This document shows, in pieces, positions 16,239 to 25,395 of a stretch of DNA of 64,000 nt (position 1 is its first letter; each line of letters opens with the position of its first letter). Source of the DNA: Rhizobiales bacterium 65-79 (GTDB lineage: Bacteria > Pseudomonadota > Alphaproteobacteria > Rhizobiales > Rhizobiaceae); the NCBI GenBank assembly GCA_001896885.1, contig MKRJ01000011.1, positions 104,265 through 168,264 of the forward strand. The letters are read 5' to 3'. The position numbers were made by a program, and so were the translations under genes. The notes under the pieces are model-generated. The model searched no databases. It saw only the letters and a program-made list of their open reading frames with translations, and was not told where the DNA came from.

Positions 16239-17183
16239 ATGGCGACCGATTATTCGAAACTGATCGACAAGGAGACCTGGGCGTTCATCGAGCGCACCAA
16301 CTCCTACTATCCGCCCGACACAGTGGACTATACGGTCGCCCAACAGCGCGCCATCTATGACCGCATGTGCCGGGAGTTCTTTGCCGGCTACCCGCAAGGC
16401 GTCACGGCGGAGACGAGCGCGATAGCGGAAGAGGACCACGACATCCCGATCCGCCTCTACCTCAACGAAACCCCGGACGATGCGGCGCTGGTGCTCTATT
16501 ACCATGGCGGCGGCTTCATCCTTGGCGGGCTGGAGAGCCACGACGATGTCTGCGCCGAGCTTTGCAAGCGGACCGGCTACGAGGTGGTGTCGGTGGACTA
16601 CCGGCTCGCGCCCGAACACCTCCATCCGGCGGCATTCGACGACGCGCTTGCCGCGTTCGAATGGGCGATCGCGACGGACCGCCGCAACATCCTGCTCTGC
16701 GGGGATTCCGCCGGCGGCAATCTGGCGGCGGGCGTCAGCCACGCGACGCGCGGCCACAAACGCCGGCCGGTCGGGCAGGTGCTGATCTATCCGGGACTCG
16801 GCGGCGACCACACGAAGGGTTCCTACGTCGCCCATGCCGAAGCGCCGATGCTGACGGTGCGTGACATGATCTTCTACAAGGATGTGCGCACCGGCGGAGC
16901 CGACGTTTCGGACGACATCACCTATGCCCCGCTGAAGGACGCCAACTTCGCCAACCTGCCCCCGACCGTGATCGTATCGGCCGAGTGCGATCCGCTCTCC
17001 TCGGACGGGCAGGCCTATTGCGAGCGCATTGCGGCGGATGGCGGGCGCGCCGCGTGGTTCAACGAGAAGGGCCTGGTGCATGGCTATCTGAGGGCACGGC
17101 ATACGGTGGGCCGCGCGCGCACCAGCTTCACCCGCATCGTCGAGGCCGTAAAGGTGCTGGGACAGGGAGATTGGATCTACTGA
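16239..17183 (+). CDS. Alpha/beta hydrolase of the hormone-sensitive lipase group
   Basis: A 314-residue esterase. YYHGGGFILGG (about residues 86-96) is the HGGG oxyanion motif, LCGDSAGGNLA (about 152-162) holds the nucleophilic Ser, AECDPLSSDG (about 248) the acid and GLVHGYL (about 280) the His; VSVDYRLAPEHLHPAA is also typical. The ATG follows the caiD stop directly, so it is cotranscribed. In that context it could release carnitine from short-chain acylcarnitines, as the HocS hydrolase does in Pseudomonas; that is inference from position, and substrate is otherwise unknown. Ends 5 bases before convergent xdhC. Confidence 0.85.
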   Translation: MATDYSKLIDKETWAFIERTNSYYPPDTVDYTVAQQRAIYDRMCREFFAGYPQGVTAETSAIAEEDHDIPIRLYLNETPDDAALVLYYHGGGFILGGLESHDDVCAELCKRTGYEVVSVDYRLAPEHLHPAAFDDALAAFEWAIATDRRNILLCGDSAGGNLAAGVSHATRGHKRRPVGQVLIYPGLGGDHTKGSYVAHAEAPMLTVRDMIFYKDVRTGGADVSDDITYAPLKDANFANLPPTVIVSAECDPLSSDGQAYCERIAADGGRAAWFNEKGLVHGYLRARHTVGRARTSFTRIVEAVKVLGQGDWIY

Positions 17184-17188
17184 AGCTG

Positions 17189-18118
17189 CTATTCCGGCTT
17201 CGCCAGTGCCGTCATGATCTCGGCGGCGGCGAGCGCGGCGATCACGGAAGGGCGCTTGTCGCGCAGGGCATTGCCGCCGATCGGCGAGACGAGGCGGGCG
17301 AATTCTTCTTCCGTCCCGCCGGCCGTCTTCAGGAACCAGCTTCTGAACGTGGCCTTCTTCGTCTTCGATCCGATCATGCCGACATAGGCGGCATCCCGTC
17401 GTTTCAGCGCCTCGGCGACGATGAGGAAATCGAGTGCATGGTCGTGCGTCAGCACCACGAAGGCCGAACCGGAAGGCGCGGAGCGCACGGCTTCCTCGGG
17501 CACCGGCGTGAGTTTCCTGACCACCGCATCCGGCATGCCGTCGAGCGCCTCGGCACGCGTCTCGATCACCGACACGCGGAGCGGCAACAGCGAGAGCGCA
17601 GACGCCAGCGCGTGGCCGACATGGCCGCCGCCGAAGAGGTAGACATAAGGGTAAGCAGCGTCCTCCGCGGCAGCCGTTGCGACCAGTTCGTCGCGCAGGC
17701 CGGCGTCGATGTGGCGGATGCTGAGTTCCACCCGGCCGCCGCAGCACTGGCCGATCTCGGGGCCTAGCGGGATGTCGAGCGAAAGCTCGTCCCCCTCCCC
17801 CTTGTGGAGAGGATCGGCGAGCGGATGTCGTGAAGCGATATCCCCGAGACGAGGCGGGGATGAAGCTGCAGGCACTGATTTTTCAGGATCCCCATCCCGC
17901 AAGGAGGAGGGTCGAAGCGCCAGCGCCTCCCTTGCCCTGGCGATCGCCATGAATTCGAGCTGGCCGCCGCCGATGGTGCCGAAAGTGGCTTTCGGCGAGA
18001 CCAGCATCCAGGCGCCCTTTTCGCGCGGCGTCGAGCCTTTCGCCTCCGCGACCTCGATCAGCGCCGCGGCGGGCGAATTGTTCAGGAAGGTCTCGACGCC
18101 CTGTCTTGTGCTGGCCAT
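17189..18118 (-). CDS. xdhC: Xanthine dehydrogenase accessory protein XdhC with in-frame repeat insertion
   Basis: A 309-residue XdhC/CoxI-family protein that binds molybdenum cofactor, aids its sulfuration and loads it into XdhB. The N-terminal domain (about 1-65) shows KGSTPREKGAWMLVSP and IGGGQLEF; the C-terminal Rossmann domain (about 145-305) shows YLFGGGHVGHALASALS, LTHDHALDFLI, YVGMIGSKTK and PIGG. About 42 residues (69-110) between them derive from a palindromic repeat; removing them gives normal family length and restores the usual continuity into LDIPLGPEIGQCCGGRVEL. The frame stays open. It follows xdhB by 30 bases. Confidence 0.93.
   Translation of the reverse strand: MASTRQGVETFLNNSPAAALIEVAEAKGSTPREKGAWMLVSPKATFGTIGGGQLEFMAIARAREALALRPSSLRDGDPEKSVPAASSPPRLGDIASRHPLADPLHKGEGDELSLDIPLGPEIGQCCGGRVELSIRHIDAGLRDELVATAAAEDAAYPYVYLFGGGHVGHALASALSLLPLRVSVIETRAEALDGMPDAVVRKLTPVPEEAVRSAPSGSAFVVLTHDHALDFLIVAEALKRRDAAYVGMIGSKTKKATFRSWFLKTAGGTEEEFARLVSPIGGNALRDKRPSVIAALAAAEIMTALAKPE
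17789..17914. repeat. Palindromic repeat inserted in frame in xdhC, family B
   Basis: Inverted arms of the CCTCCC-CTTGTGG-GA-GG type lie at about 17790-17812 and 17888-17914, with an inner CCCCGAGACGAGGCGGGG hairpin. The arm type matches the intergenic copy at 3900-4012. Length is about 126 bases (42 codons). Boundaries are approximate because the arms are degenerate. Confidence 0.75.
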
Positions 18119-18148
18119 GTTCGCCCGGCTCCGCGTGCCGCGGAGCGA

Positions 18149-20500
18149 TCAGTGCTCCGCGCGCGTTTTTCTCAACCGCTCGATCGTCATCAGAACGCGC
18201 TCCGGCGTCGCCGGCGCGTCGAGGCACGGACAGACCTTGTGATCCGCCACAGAGGCGACGGCGTCGGAAAGCGCGTGCAGCACCGACATAGCAAGCATGA
18301 AGGGTGGCTCGCCAACGGCTTTCGAGCGGTGGATGGTCGGCTCGTGGGCCTCCGGCCAGTCGGCCAGCGTCACGTTGAAGATTTTCGGCCGGTCGGAGGC
18401 GAGCGGTATCTTGTAGGTCGAAGGCGCGTGGGTGCGGAGGCGGCCCTTGCCGTCCCACCAGAGTTCCTCGGTGGTCAGCCAGCCCATGCCCTGGATGAAG
18501 CCGCCTTCGATCTGGCCGAGATCGATGGCGCGGTTCAGCGAGCGTCCGGTTTCATGCAGGATGTCGGCGCGCTCGACCATGTATTCGCCGGTGAGCGTAT
18601 CGACCGAGACTTCGGCGCATGCCGCGCCATAGGCGAAATAATAGAACGGATGTCCGCTGCCCTTTTCCCGGTCCCAGTGGATTTTCGGGGTCTTGTAGAA
18701 GCCGGCCGCGGAAAGCTGCACCCGCGCATTGTAGGCCTGCTTCACCAGTTCCACGAACGGGATCTCCTGGTTGCCGATACGCACGCGGTTGGGCAGGAAG
18801 AGGATCTGGTCCTTTGCCACGCCATGCGTTTCGGAAGCGAAATCAATCAGGCGATCCTTGATCTGCCGCGCCGCGTTCTGGGCCGCCATGCCGTTCAGGT
18901 CGGAACCGGAGGAGGCGGCGGTGGCCGAAGTGTTCGGCACCTTGGCGGTGGTGGTGGCGGTGATCTTCACCTGGTCGAGGTCGATCTGGAATTCCTCGGC
19001 CACCACCTGCGCGACCTTCACGTAGAGGCCCTGGCCCATTTCGGTGCCGCCATGGTTCAGATGCACCGACCCGTCGGTATAGACATGCACCAGCGCGCCG
19101 GCCTGGTTGAACTGGGTAGCGGTGAAGGAGATGCCGAACTTCAGCGGCGTCAGCGCGATGCCGCGCTTGACGACGTCGCTGTTGGCGTTGAAGGCGGCGA
19201 TCTGCCGCCGCCTGCGCTGATAATCGGAGCTCTTCTCCAACTCGTCGACGATCCGCCCTATGATGTTATCCTCCACCGTCTGGTGGTAGGGCGTGACGTT
19301 GCGCGTATCCGTCCCGTAGAAATTCCTGCGGCGGATTTCGAGCGGATCCTTGCCAAGCGCGAAGGCGACCTCGTCGATGATGCGCTCGGCGCCGACCATG
19401 CCCTGTGGGCCGCCGAAGCCGCGGAAGGCGGTGTTGGACACAGTGTTCGTATAGAGCGGCGCGGAAACGGCCCTGACCGCGGGATAATAATAGGCGTTGT
19501 CGCAATGGAACAGCGCGCGGTCCGTTACGGCTCCGGAAAGGTCCGCGGAAAAGCCGCAGCGTGCGGCGTAGCGGAACTCGGCGCCGAGGATGTTGCCCTC
19601 GTCGTCATAGCCGGCCTCGTAGTCGATGAGGAAGTCGTGACGCTTGCCCGTCGCGGTCATGTCGTCGTCGCGGTCCGGCCTGATCTTCACCGCCTTGCCG
19701 GTGCGCTTGGCGGCCACTGCTGCGAGGGCCGCGAACTGGTTGCCTTGCGTTTCCTTGCCGCCGAAGCCGCCGCCCATGCGGCGGATCTCGACGGTCACGG
19801 CGTGGTTCGGCACGCCGAGCACATGCGCCACCATGTGCTGCACCTCGCTCGGGTGCTGGGTCGAGGAATAGACGGTGACGTCGCGGTCCTCTCCGGGAAC
19901 GGCGAGCGCGATCTGGCCTTCGAGATAGAAATGGTCCTGGCCGCCGACGCGCATCTGCCCCTTGACCCTGCGTGGGGCCCTGGCGATCGTCGCGGCGGCG
20001 TCGCCGCGCTTCAGGGTCAGCGGCTCGGTGACGAGTTTGGGGTTTTTCGGATCGGCTTCGGCCGCGTCGGTGATGAAGGGATGCTCGTCATACTCGATCT
20101 TCGCCAGCCGGCAGGCGCGGCGGGCCTCTTCCCGCGTCCGCGCGATGACGCAGAAGACCGGTTGGCCATAGAACTGCACCTTGCCGTCGGCAAGGACCGG
20201 TTCGTCGTGCCGCCCGGTCGGCGAGATATCGTTCTCGCCCGGTATGTCCTTCGCGGTCAGCACGTCGACAACGCCCGGCGCGGCGCGCACCGCCGACAAA
20301 TCCATCGAGCGGATGGTCGCGTGGGTGGCGGTCGAAAGCCCGAGGCAGCCATGCAGCGTGCCGGCGGGCTCCGGCATGTCGTCGATATAGACGGCGGTGC
20401 CGGTCACATGCTTGTGCGCGGAATCGTGCCGCTGGTCGGTATGGATGCCGCCGGCGATGCGGCTGGATTTGAGGTCAAGGGCTGCGTGCTTGTTCATCAT
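18149..20500 (-). CDS. xdhB: Xanthine dehydrogenase, molybdopterin-binding subunit
   Basis: A 783-residue Mo-cofactor subunit that oxidises hypoxanthine and xanthine to urate. N-terminal ald_Xan_dh domain (about 20-135: HVTGTAVYIDDMPEPAGTLH), then the Mo-binding domain with RRMGGGFGGKETQ, NTAFRGFGGPQG, NHGGTEMGQGLYVKVAQV and, near residue 730, KAVGEPPFML with the catalytic Glu. Two Met codons in a row begin the frame. The start overlaps the end of xdhA by four bases. Length agrees with bacterial XdhB. Confidence 0.97.
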   Translation of the reverse strand: MMNKHAALDLKSSRIAGGIHTDQRHDSAHKHVTGTAVYIDDMPEPAGTLHGCLGLSTATHATIRSMDLSAVRAAPGVVDVLTAKDIPGENDISPTGRHDEPVLADGKVQFYGQPVFCVIARTREEARRACRLAKIEYDEHPFITDAAEADPKNPKLVTEPLTLKRGDAAATIARAPRRVKGQMRVGGQDHFYLEGQIALAVPGEDRDVTVYSSTQHPSEVQHMVAHVLGVPNHAVTVEIRRMGGGFGGKETQGNQFAALAAVAAKRTGKAVKIRPDRDDDMTATGKRHDFLIDYEAGYDDEGNILGAEFRYAARCGFSADLSGAVTDRALFHCDNAYYYPAVRAVSAPLYTNTVSNTAFRGFGGPQGMVGAERIIDEVAFALGKDPLEIRRRNFYGTDTRNVTPYHQTVEDNIIGRIVDELEKSSDYQRRRRQIAAFNANSDVVKRGIALTPLKFGISFTATQFNQAGALVHVYTDGSVHLNHGGTEMGQGLYVKVAQVVAEEFQIDLDQVKITATTTAKVPNTSATAASSGSDLNGMAAQNAARQIKDRLIDFASETHGVAKDQILFLPNRVRIGNQEIPFVELVKQAYNARVQLSAAGFYKTPKIHWDREKGSGHPFYYFAYGAACAEVSVDTLTGEYMVERADILHETGRSLNRAIDLGQIEGGFIQGMGWLTTEELWWDGKGRLRTHAPSTYKIPLASDRPKIFNVTLADWPEAHEPTIHRSKAVGEPPFMLAMSVLHALSDAVASVADHKVCPCLDAPATPERVLMTIERLRKTRAEH

Positions 20501-21972
20501 GCTGCCTCGTAGCGGCCGACCTGCACCGGGGCGGCCCGGCCGGAAGTTTCCAGGAAGAAGCGGACGAGCAGGTTCTTTGACGCCAGCATCCGATAGTCGG
20601 CCGAGGCGCGCATGTCGGTGAGCGGCCTGAAATCCCGCTCATACTCCGCCAGCGCGGCGTCGACCGTCTCCCGCGTCCAGGGTTTGCCGGCAATGGCGGC
20701 TTCGACTGCGTGCGCGCGCTTCGGCGTCGCCGCCATGCCGCCATAGGCGATGCGGATCTTCTCGACCTTGCCGGAAGCGTCCAGCATCAAATTGAAGGCG
20801 CCGAGCGTGGCGGTGATGTCCTCGTCGCGGCGCTTGGTGACCTTGTAGATCGCGAAACGGCTGCCAGCGGCGGGAAGCGGCACATGCACCGCCTCGACGA
20901 ACTCGCCCGGCCGCCGATCCTGCTTGCCGTAGTCGATGAAAAATTCCTCGAGCGTGATGGTGCGTCGGCTCCTGCCTTTGCGCAGGGTCAGCGTCGCGCC
21001 GAGCGCGATCAGCGGCGGCGGCGTGTCGCCGATCGGCGAGCCGTTGGCAATGTTGCCACCGATGGTGCCCATATTGCGGACCTGCTCGCCGCCGATGCGG
21101 TCGATCAGCGTGGCCAGCGCCGGCACGCGGCCGGCGAGCAGCCGGAACGCTTCCGTGTAGGAGACGCCGGCGCCGATGCTCAGTACACCGTCTTTTTCGG
21201 ACGTGCGGCGGAGTTCGTCGAGATGGCCGATGAAGACCACCGGCGCGATCTCGCGCATGAACTTGGTCACCCAGAGGCCGACATCGGTCGCGCCGGCGAC
21301 GATGGTCGCCTTCGGCTCGGTTTCGAGCAGGTCGGCCAGATCGTCCACCGAAGCGGGTATGAAGAAACGTTTCGATCCCGTTCCGATCTCGACGCGGGCG
21401 CCGTCGCGCATGGCGTTGAGGCGGCCGGCTATCTCGGCGCGCTCGGCGGCCAGCGGGTCGTCATTGGCGTCGCCGTAGGAGGAAATCGCGCGGGCAGCGC
21501 GGACGATCGCCTCGTAGCCGGTGCAGCGGCAGAGGTTGCCCTGCAGCGCCTTCTCGATGCGTCGATCGGACGGTTTCGGATCCTGCATCCACAGCGCATA
21601 GAGCGACATGACGAAGCCCGGCGTGCAGAACCCGCATTGCGAACCGTGAAAATCGACCATCGCCTGCTGGACCGGATGCAGCCTGCCGGCCACCGGTGCG
21701 AGATGTTCGACGGTGACGACATGGGTGCCGTCGAGCGAACCGAGGAAACGGATGCAGGAATTGACGCTCTCGTAGACAAGGCCGTCCGGCGTCAGGCGGC
21801 CGACCAGCACCGTGCAGGCGCCGCAATCGCCTTCCGCGCAGCCTTCCTTGGTGCCGGTGAGCGAGCGGCGGAGCCTCAGATAGTCGAGCAGGGTCTCGTC
21901 CGGCGCAACCTCGGCGAGGCGTACTTCCTCGCCGTTCAGGATGAAGCGGATCTCGGAGCGAATTGCAGTCAT
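20497..21972 (-). CDS. xdhA: Xanthine dehydrogenase, FeS/FAD subunit
   Basis: A 491-residue subunit. First [2Fe-2S] cluster: CAEGDCGACTVLVG (about 40-53). Second: CGFCTPGFVMSLYA and CRCTGYEAIVRA (about 105-150). FAD domain: IVAGATDVGLWVTK and GTIGGNIANGSPIGDTPP (about 225-330), followed by the CO dehydrogenase flavoprotein C-terminal domain. It passes electrons from the Mo site to NAD. The ATG at 21972 is chosen over one 36 bases upstream because GGAGAGGA lies at proper distance and similarity starts there. It is transcribed from uraH toward xdhC. Confidence 0.96.
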   Translation of the reverse strand: MTAIRSEIRFILNGEEVRLAEVAPDETLLDYLRLRRSLTGTKEGCAEGDCGACTVLVGRLTPDGLVYESVNSCIRFLGSLDGTHVVTVEHLAPVAGRLHPVQQAMVDFHGSQCGFCTPGFVMSLYALWMQDPKPSDRRIEKALQGNLCRCTGYEAIVRAARAISSYGDANDDPLAAERAEIAGRLNAMRDGARVEIGTGSKRFFIPASVDDLADLLETEPKATIVAGATDVGLWVTKFMREIAPVVFIGHLDELRRTSEKDGVLSIGAGVSYTEAFRLLAGRVPALATLIDRIGGEQVRNMGTIGGNIANGSPIGDTPPPLIALGATLTLRKGRSRRTITLEEFFIDYGKQDRRPGEFVEAVHVPLPAAGSRFAIYKVTKRRDEDITATLGAFNLMLDASGKVEKIRIAYGGMAATPKRAHAVEAAIAGKPWTRETVDAALAEYERDFRPLTDMRASADYRMLASKNLLVRFFLETSGRAAPVQVGRYEAA

Positions 21973-22026
21973 GTTTATATCCTCTCCGATATAGCTACTG
22001 CCGGGCACGATTGGTACTGGCTTCCA

Positions 22027-22392
22027 TCAACTCCCCCTGTAGGTCGAATAGCCGAAAGGCGAGAGAAGCAGGGGCACATGATAGTGGCCGGAGCCGGTCA
22101 TGCCGAAGCGGATCGGTATCACGTCCAGGAAAGCCGGCCGGGTGAGAGCCAACCCCGTCGACCTCAGATAATCGCCGGCGGCAAAAACCAGCTCGTATTC
22201 GCCGGCCCGGAACGCTTCGCCCTCAAGCATCGGCTTGTCGCAGCGGCCGTCGGCATTGGTAACGGCGCTTGCGATCTCGGTGCGCCTGTCGGCTTCGCAG
22301 CGGTAAAGCGTGATCGACAGGCCAGCGGCCGGCTTGCCCAGCGCCGTATCGAGCACATGGGTGGTCAGCCTGCCTGGACCGGCATTCGCCAT
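22027..22392 (-). CDS. uraH: 5-hydroxyisourate hydrolase
   Basis: A 121-residue transthyretin-related protein converting 5-hydroxyisourate to [18 protein letters not shown] at the N-terminus carries the catalytic His, [21 protein letters not shown] is in the middle, [19 protein letters not shown] ends with the family-defining YRGS. The frame continues far upstream without similarity; the ATG at 22392 has GGGAG before it. First gene of the minus-strand uraH-xdhABC set, divergent from puuE. Confidence 0.96.
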   Translation of the reverse strand: MANAGPGRLTTHVLDTALGKPAAGLSITLYRCEADRRTEIASAVTNADGRCDKPMLEGEAFRAGEYELVFAAGDYLRSTGLALTRPAFLDVIPIRFGMTGSGHYHVPLLLSPFGYSTYRGS

Positions 22393-22566
22393 GATCCGTC
22401 TTCTCCCATTGCCGGACGCAATCCGGCATTCTTGCTGTTGATTGCCGGGCAGGATAGGCCATTGCATATAGGGTGGCGAAGGGGGCGGCCACAAAAAGAC
22501 TTTCAAATTTTTCAAGGGAATGAAGCGCGTCTCCTTTCGATTATCGTGGGAAGGAAAGGTGGAAAG

Positions 22567-24030
22567 ATGGCGGAAAAGAAGAAAAGCGGGCAGCCGGCGC
22601 GTTATCAGCGCGACATGCGCGGCTACGGCGCCAATCCGCCCGACGCGAAATGGCCCGGCGGGGCGCATGTTGCTGTCCAGTTCGTGCTGAATTACGAGGA
22701 AGGCGGCGAGAACTCGATCCTGCACGGCGACGCCGCTTCCGAAGCCTTCCTCTCCGAGATCGTCGGCGCGGCGCAATGGCCGGGCCAGCGCCACTGGAAC
22801 ATGGAATCCATCTACGAATACGGCGCCCGCGCCGGCTTCTGGCGGATGCACCGGATCTTCACCGAGGCCGGCGTGCCGGTCACCATCTACGGGGTGGCCA
22901 CCGCGCTGGCGCGCTCGCCCGACCAGACGGCGGCCATGCAGGCGGCCGGCTGGGAGATCGCCTCGCACGGCTACAAATGGGTCGAGTTCAAGGATATTTC
23001 GCCGGAGGTCGAGCGCGAGCATCTCAAAAAGGCCGTGCAACTCCACACGGAAGTGACTGGCGAGCGGCCGCTCGGCTTCTATTACGGCCGCTGCTCGGTC
23101 AACACGGTCAGGCTGGCGGCGGAGGAGGGCGGCTTTGAATATGTCTCCGACACCTATGACGACGACCTGCCCTACTGGCTCGACCATGACGGGCACGGCA
23201 ATCCGATCCCGCCGCAGCTGATCATCCCCTACACGCTCGACGCCAACGACATGCGTTTCGCCACGCCGCAGGGCTTCAATTCGGGGGACCAGTTCTACGC
23301 CTATCTGAAGGATGCGTTCGACACGCTCTATGCGGAGGGCAAGGCAGGGCGGCCGAAGATGATGAGCGTCGGCCTGCACAACAGGCTGATCGGCCGGCCG
23401 GGACGCGCGGCGGCGCTGAGGCGTTTCATCGACTATGCCAGGAGCCACGACAAGGTGTGGTTCCCGCGGCGCATCGACATCGCCCGGCACTGGCGCGAGC
23501 ACCATCCCTATCACGCGCCGAAACTCAGGCCCTCGCGCATGTCGCTGCCCGAATTCGTCGAATATTTCGGTGGCATATTCGAGCATTCGCCATGGATCGC
23601 GGAGCGCGCCTACGGGCTTGAACTCGGGCCTGCCCATGACAGTGCCGGAGGTCTTCACAACGCGCTCTGCCGCGTCTTCCGCTCGGCGGCGGAGAAGGAG
23701 CGGCTCGGCGTACTCACCGCCCATCCGGACCTCGCCGGCAAGCTGGCGCAGGCGAAGCGGCTGACCAGGGAATCCACCAGCGAACAGGCGTCCGCCGGTC
23801 TCGACGCGCTGACCGACGGGGAACGGAAAAAATTCACCGAGCTCAACGACGCCTACGGCAAGAAATTCGGCTTCCCCTTCATCATCGCCGTGCGCGGCCT
23901 CACCAAGGCCGACATACTGGCGGCGTTCGAGCAACGGCTGGAGAACAGCCGCGAGGAAGAACTGGCCACTGCATGCCGTCAGGTGGAACGTATCGCGCTC
24001 CTGCGACTGAGAGATCTTCTTCCCGCATGA
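22567..24030 (+). CDS. puuE: Bifunctional allantoinase PuuE - OHCU decarboxylase UraD
   Basis: A 487-residue fusion. Residues about 1-310 are a PuuE-type, NodB-fold allantoinase ([55 protein letters not shown]). Residues about 320-485 are an OHCU decarboxylase ([32 protein letters not shown] with the catalytic His; [11 protein letters not shown]). Together with UraH upstream on the other strand it converts hydroxyisourate to allantoate. The two activities are non-consecutive in peptide order: UraD acts before allantoinase. The long open frame upstream is noncoding; ATG 22567 follows GGAAAGGTGG. Confidence 0.95.
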   Translation: MAEKKKSGQPARYQRDMRGYGANPPDAKWPGGAHVAVQFVLNYEEGGENSILHGDAASEAFLSEIVGAAQWPGQRHWNMESIYEYGARAGFWRMHRIFTEAGVPVTIYGVATALARSPDQTAAMQAAGWEIASHGYKWVEFKDISPEVEREHLKKAVQLHTEVTGERPLGFYYGRCSVNTVRLAAEEGGFEYVSDTYDDDLPYWLDHDGHGNPIPPQLIIPYTLDANDMRFATPQGFNSGDQFYAYLKDAFDTLYAEGKAGRPKMMSVGLHNRLIGRPGRAAALRRFIDYARSHDKVWFPRRIDIARHWREHHPYHAPKLRPSRMSLPEFVEYFGGIFEHSPWIAERAYGLELGPAHDSAGGLHNALCRVFRSAAEKERLGVLTAHPDLAGKLAQAKRLTRESTSEQASAGLDALTDGERKKFTELNDAYGKKFGFPFIIAVRGLTKADILAAFEQRLENSREEELATACRQVERIALLRLRDLLPA

Positions 24031-24040
24031 GGAATATTGC

Positions 24041-24892
24041 ATGACCGGCCGCACCTACTACGCGCCCAAAGGCGGGCTCCCGCCGCAGACGCAGCTCCTG
24101 ACCGACCGGGCCGTCTTCACCGAAGCCTATGCGGTGATCCCGAAGGGCACGATGCGCGACATCGTGACGAGCTCGCTGCCCTTCTGGGAAAAGACGCGGG
24201 TGTGGATTATCGCGCGGCCGCTCTCGGGCTTCGCGGAGACCTTCTCGCAATATATCGTGGAAGTGGCCCCGGGCGGCGGCAGTGACCGGCCCGAGCTCGA
24301 CCCGGAGGCGGAGGGAGTTCTCTTCGTCGTCGAGGGCGAATTCTCCGTCTCCGTGGGCGGGAAGAGCCATGTGATGAAGCCCGGCTGCTTCGCCTTCCTG
24401 CCGCCGTCGAGCGGCTGGACTCTGCGCAACGAAGGTTCGGCGACGACCCGCTTCCACTGGATCCGCAAGGCCTACGAGAAGATCGAGGGTATCGACGCGC
24501 CGGAAGCGTCCTTCGCCGACGAGGCGGATATCACGCCCGCACCAATGCCGGATACGGAAGGCAGATGGGCGACGACGCGCTTCGTCGATCCGGCCGACAT
24601 GCGCCACGATATGCATGTCACCATCGTCACGCTGAAGCCCGGCGCGGTGATCCCTTTCCCGGAGACCCATGTCATGGAGCACGGTCTCTACGTGCTCGAA
24701 GGCAAGGCGGTCTATCGGCTGAACCAGGATTGGGTGGAGGTCGAGGCCGGCGACTATATGTGGCTGCGCGCCTTCTGCCCGCAGGCCTGCTATGCCGGCG
24801 GCCCGGGCAATTTCCGCTACCTGCTCTACAAGGACATGAACCGGCACGCGAAGTTGGGAACGCCAGGCACCGCGAGAAGGCCTTCCGCATGA
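24041..24892 (+). CDS. allE: (S)-ureidoglycine aminohydrolase (bicupin)
   Basis: A 283-residue double-cupin protein converting (S)-ureidoglycine to (S)-ureidoglycolate and ammonia. The second cupin holds the Mn site: [16 protein letters not shown] gives the Glu and two His, and [10 protein letters not shown] supplies the Gln. [19 protein letters not shown] at the N-terminus is typical. GAGGAA precedes the ATG. It follows puuE-uraD by ten bases and overlaps allA by four. Confidence 0.95.
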   Translation: MTGRTYYAPKGGLPPQTQLLTDRAVFTEAYAVIPKGTMRDIVTSSLPFWEKTRVWIIARPLSGFAETFSQYIVEVAPGGGSDRPELDPEAEGVLFVVEGEFSVSVGGKSHVMKPGCFAFLPPSSGWTLRNEGSATTRFHWIRKAYEKIEGIDAPEASFADEADITPAPMPDTEGRWATTRFVDPADMRHDMHVTIVTLKPGAVIPFPETHVMEHGLYVLEGKAVYRLNQDWVEVEAGDYMWLRAFCPQACYAGGPGNFRYLLYKDMNRHAKLGTPGTARRPSA

Positions 24893-25392
24893 GTCGCCTC
24901 GTCGTTGCGCAACCGCTCACGCGCGAAGCCTTTGCGCCCTTCGGCGATGTGATCGAAATGGAAGGCTCGGAGCATTTCCCGATCAATGCGGGGAAATGCG
25001 AGCGCTATCACGACCTCGCCAGCGTCGAGGCTGGCGGACCGAACCCGCGCGTGCTGATCAACCTTTTCCGCGGCCAGCCCTACGTCACGCCACTCAAGCT
25101 TACCATGGTCGAGCGGCATCCTCTCGGCAGCCAGGCCTTCATCCCGCTGTCGCCGCGTCCCTTTCTCGTGGTGGTATGTCCCGACAGCGGGGCTGGTCCC
25201 GGCGAGCCGCGCGCCTTCATCACCCTGCCGGGCCAGGGGGTGAACTATCCGCGCGGGCGCTGGCACGGGGTTCTCACGCCCATCGGCGAGAAGCAGGATT
25301 TCCTCGTCGTCGACCGTGGGGGCGACGGCTCGAACATCGAGGAGTTCTTCTTCGAGGAGCCGTGGGAAGTGCGTCTGCCGGACGGTAGGTAA
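24889..25392 (+). CDS. allA: Ureidoglycolate lyase
   Basis: A 167-residue AllA protein that splits ureidoglycolate into glyoxylate and urea. Seen: [16 protein letters not shown] at the N-terminus, [21 protein letters not shown], and [16 protein letters not shown] with conserved His near the C-terminal third. The ATG overlaps the allE stop (ATGA). It ends the ring-opened part of the purine route; the product glyoxylate can feed the glycerate kinase at 40921. Confidence 0.95.
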   Translation: MSRLVVAQPLTREAFAPFGDVIEMEGSEHFPINAGKCERYHDLASVEAGGPNPRVLINLFRGQPYVTPLKLTMVERHPLGSQAFIPLSPRPFLVVVCPDSGAGPGEPRAFITLPGQGVNYPRGRWHGVLTPIGEKQDFLVVDRGGDGSNIEEFFFEEPWEVRLPDGR

Positions 25393-25395
25393 GCA

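Noticed and set aside
20710-22566. Long open frame upstream of and in frame with puuE-uraD
   Set aside because: It lies antisense to xdhA and uraH, has no family similarity and shows the Arg/Asp/His-rich composition of a shadow frame; the real start is ATG 22567.
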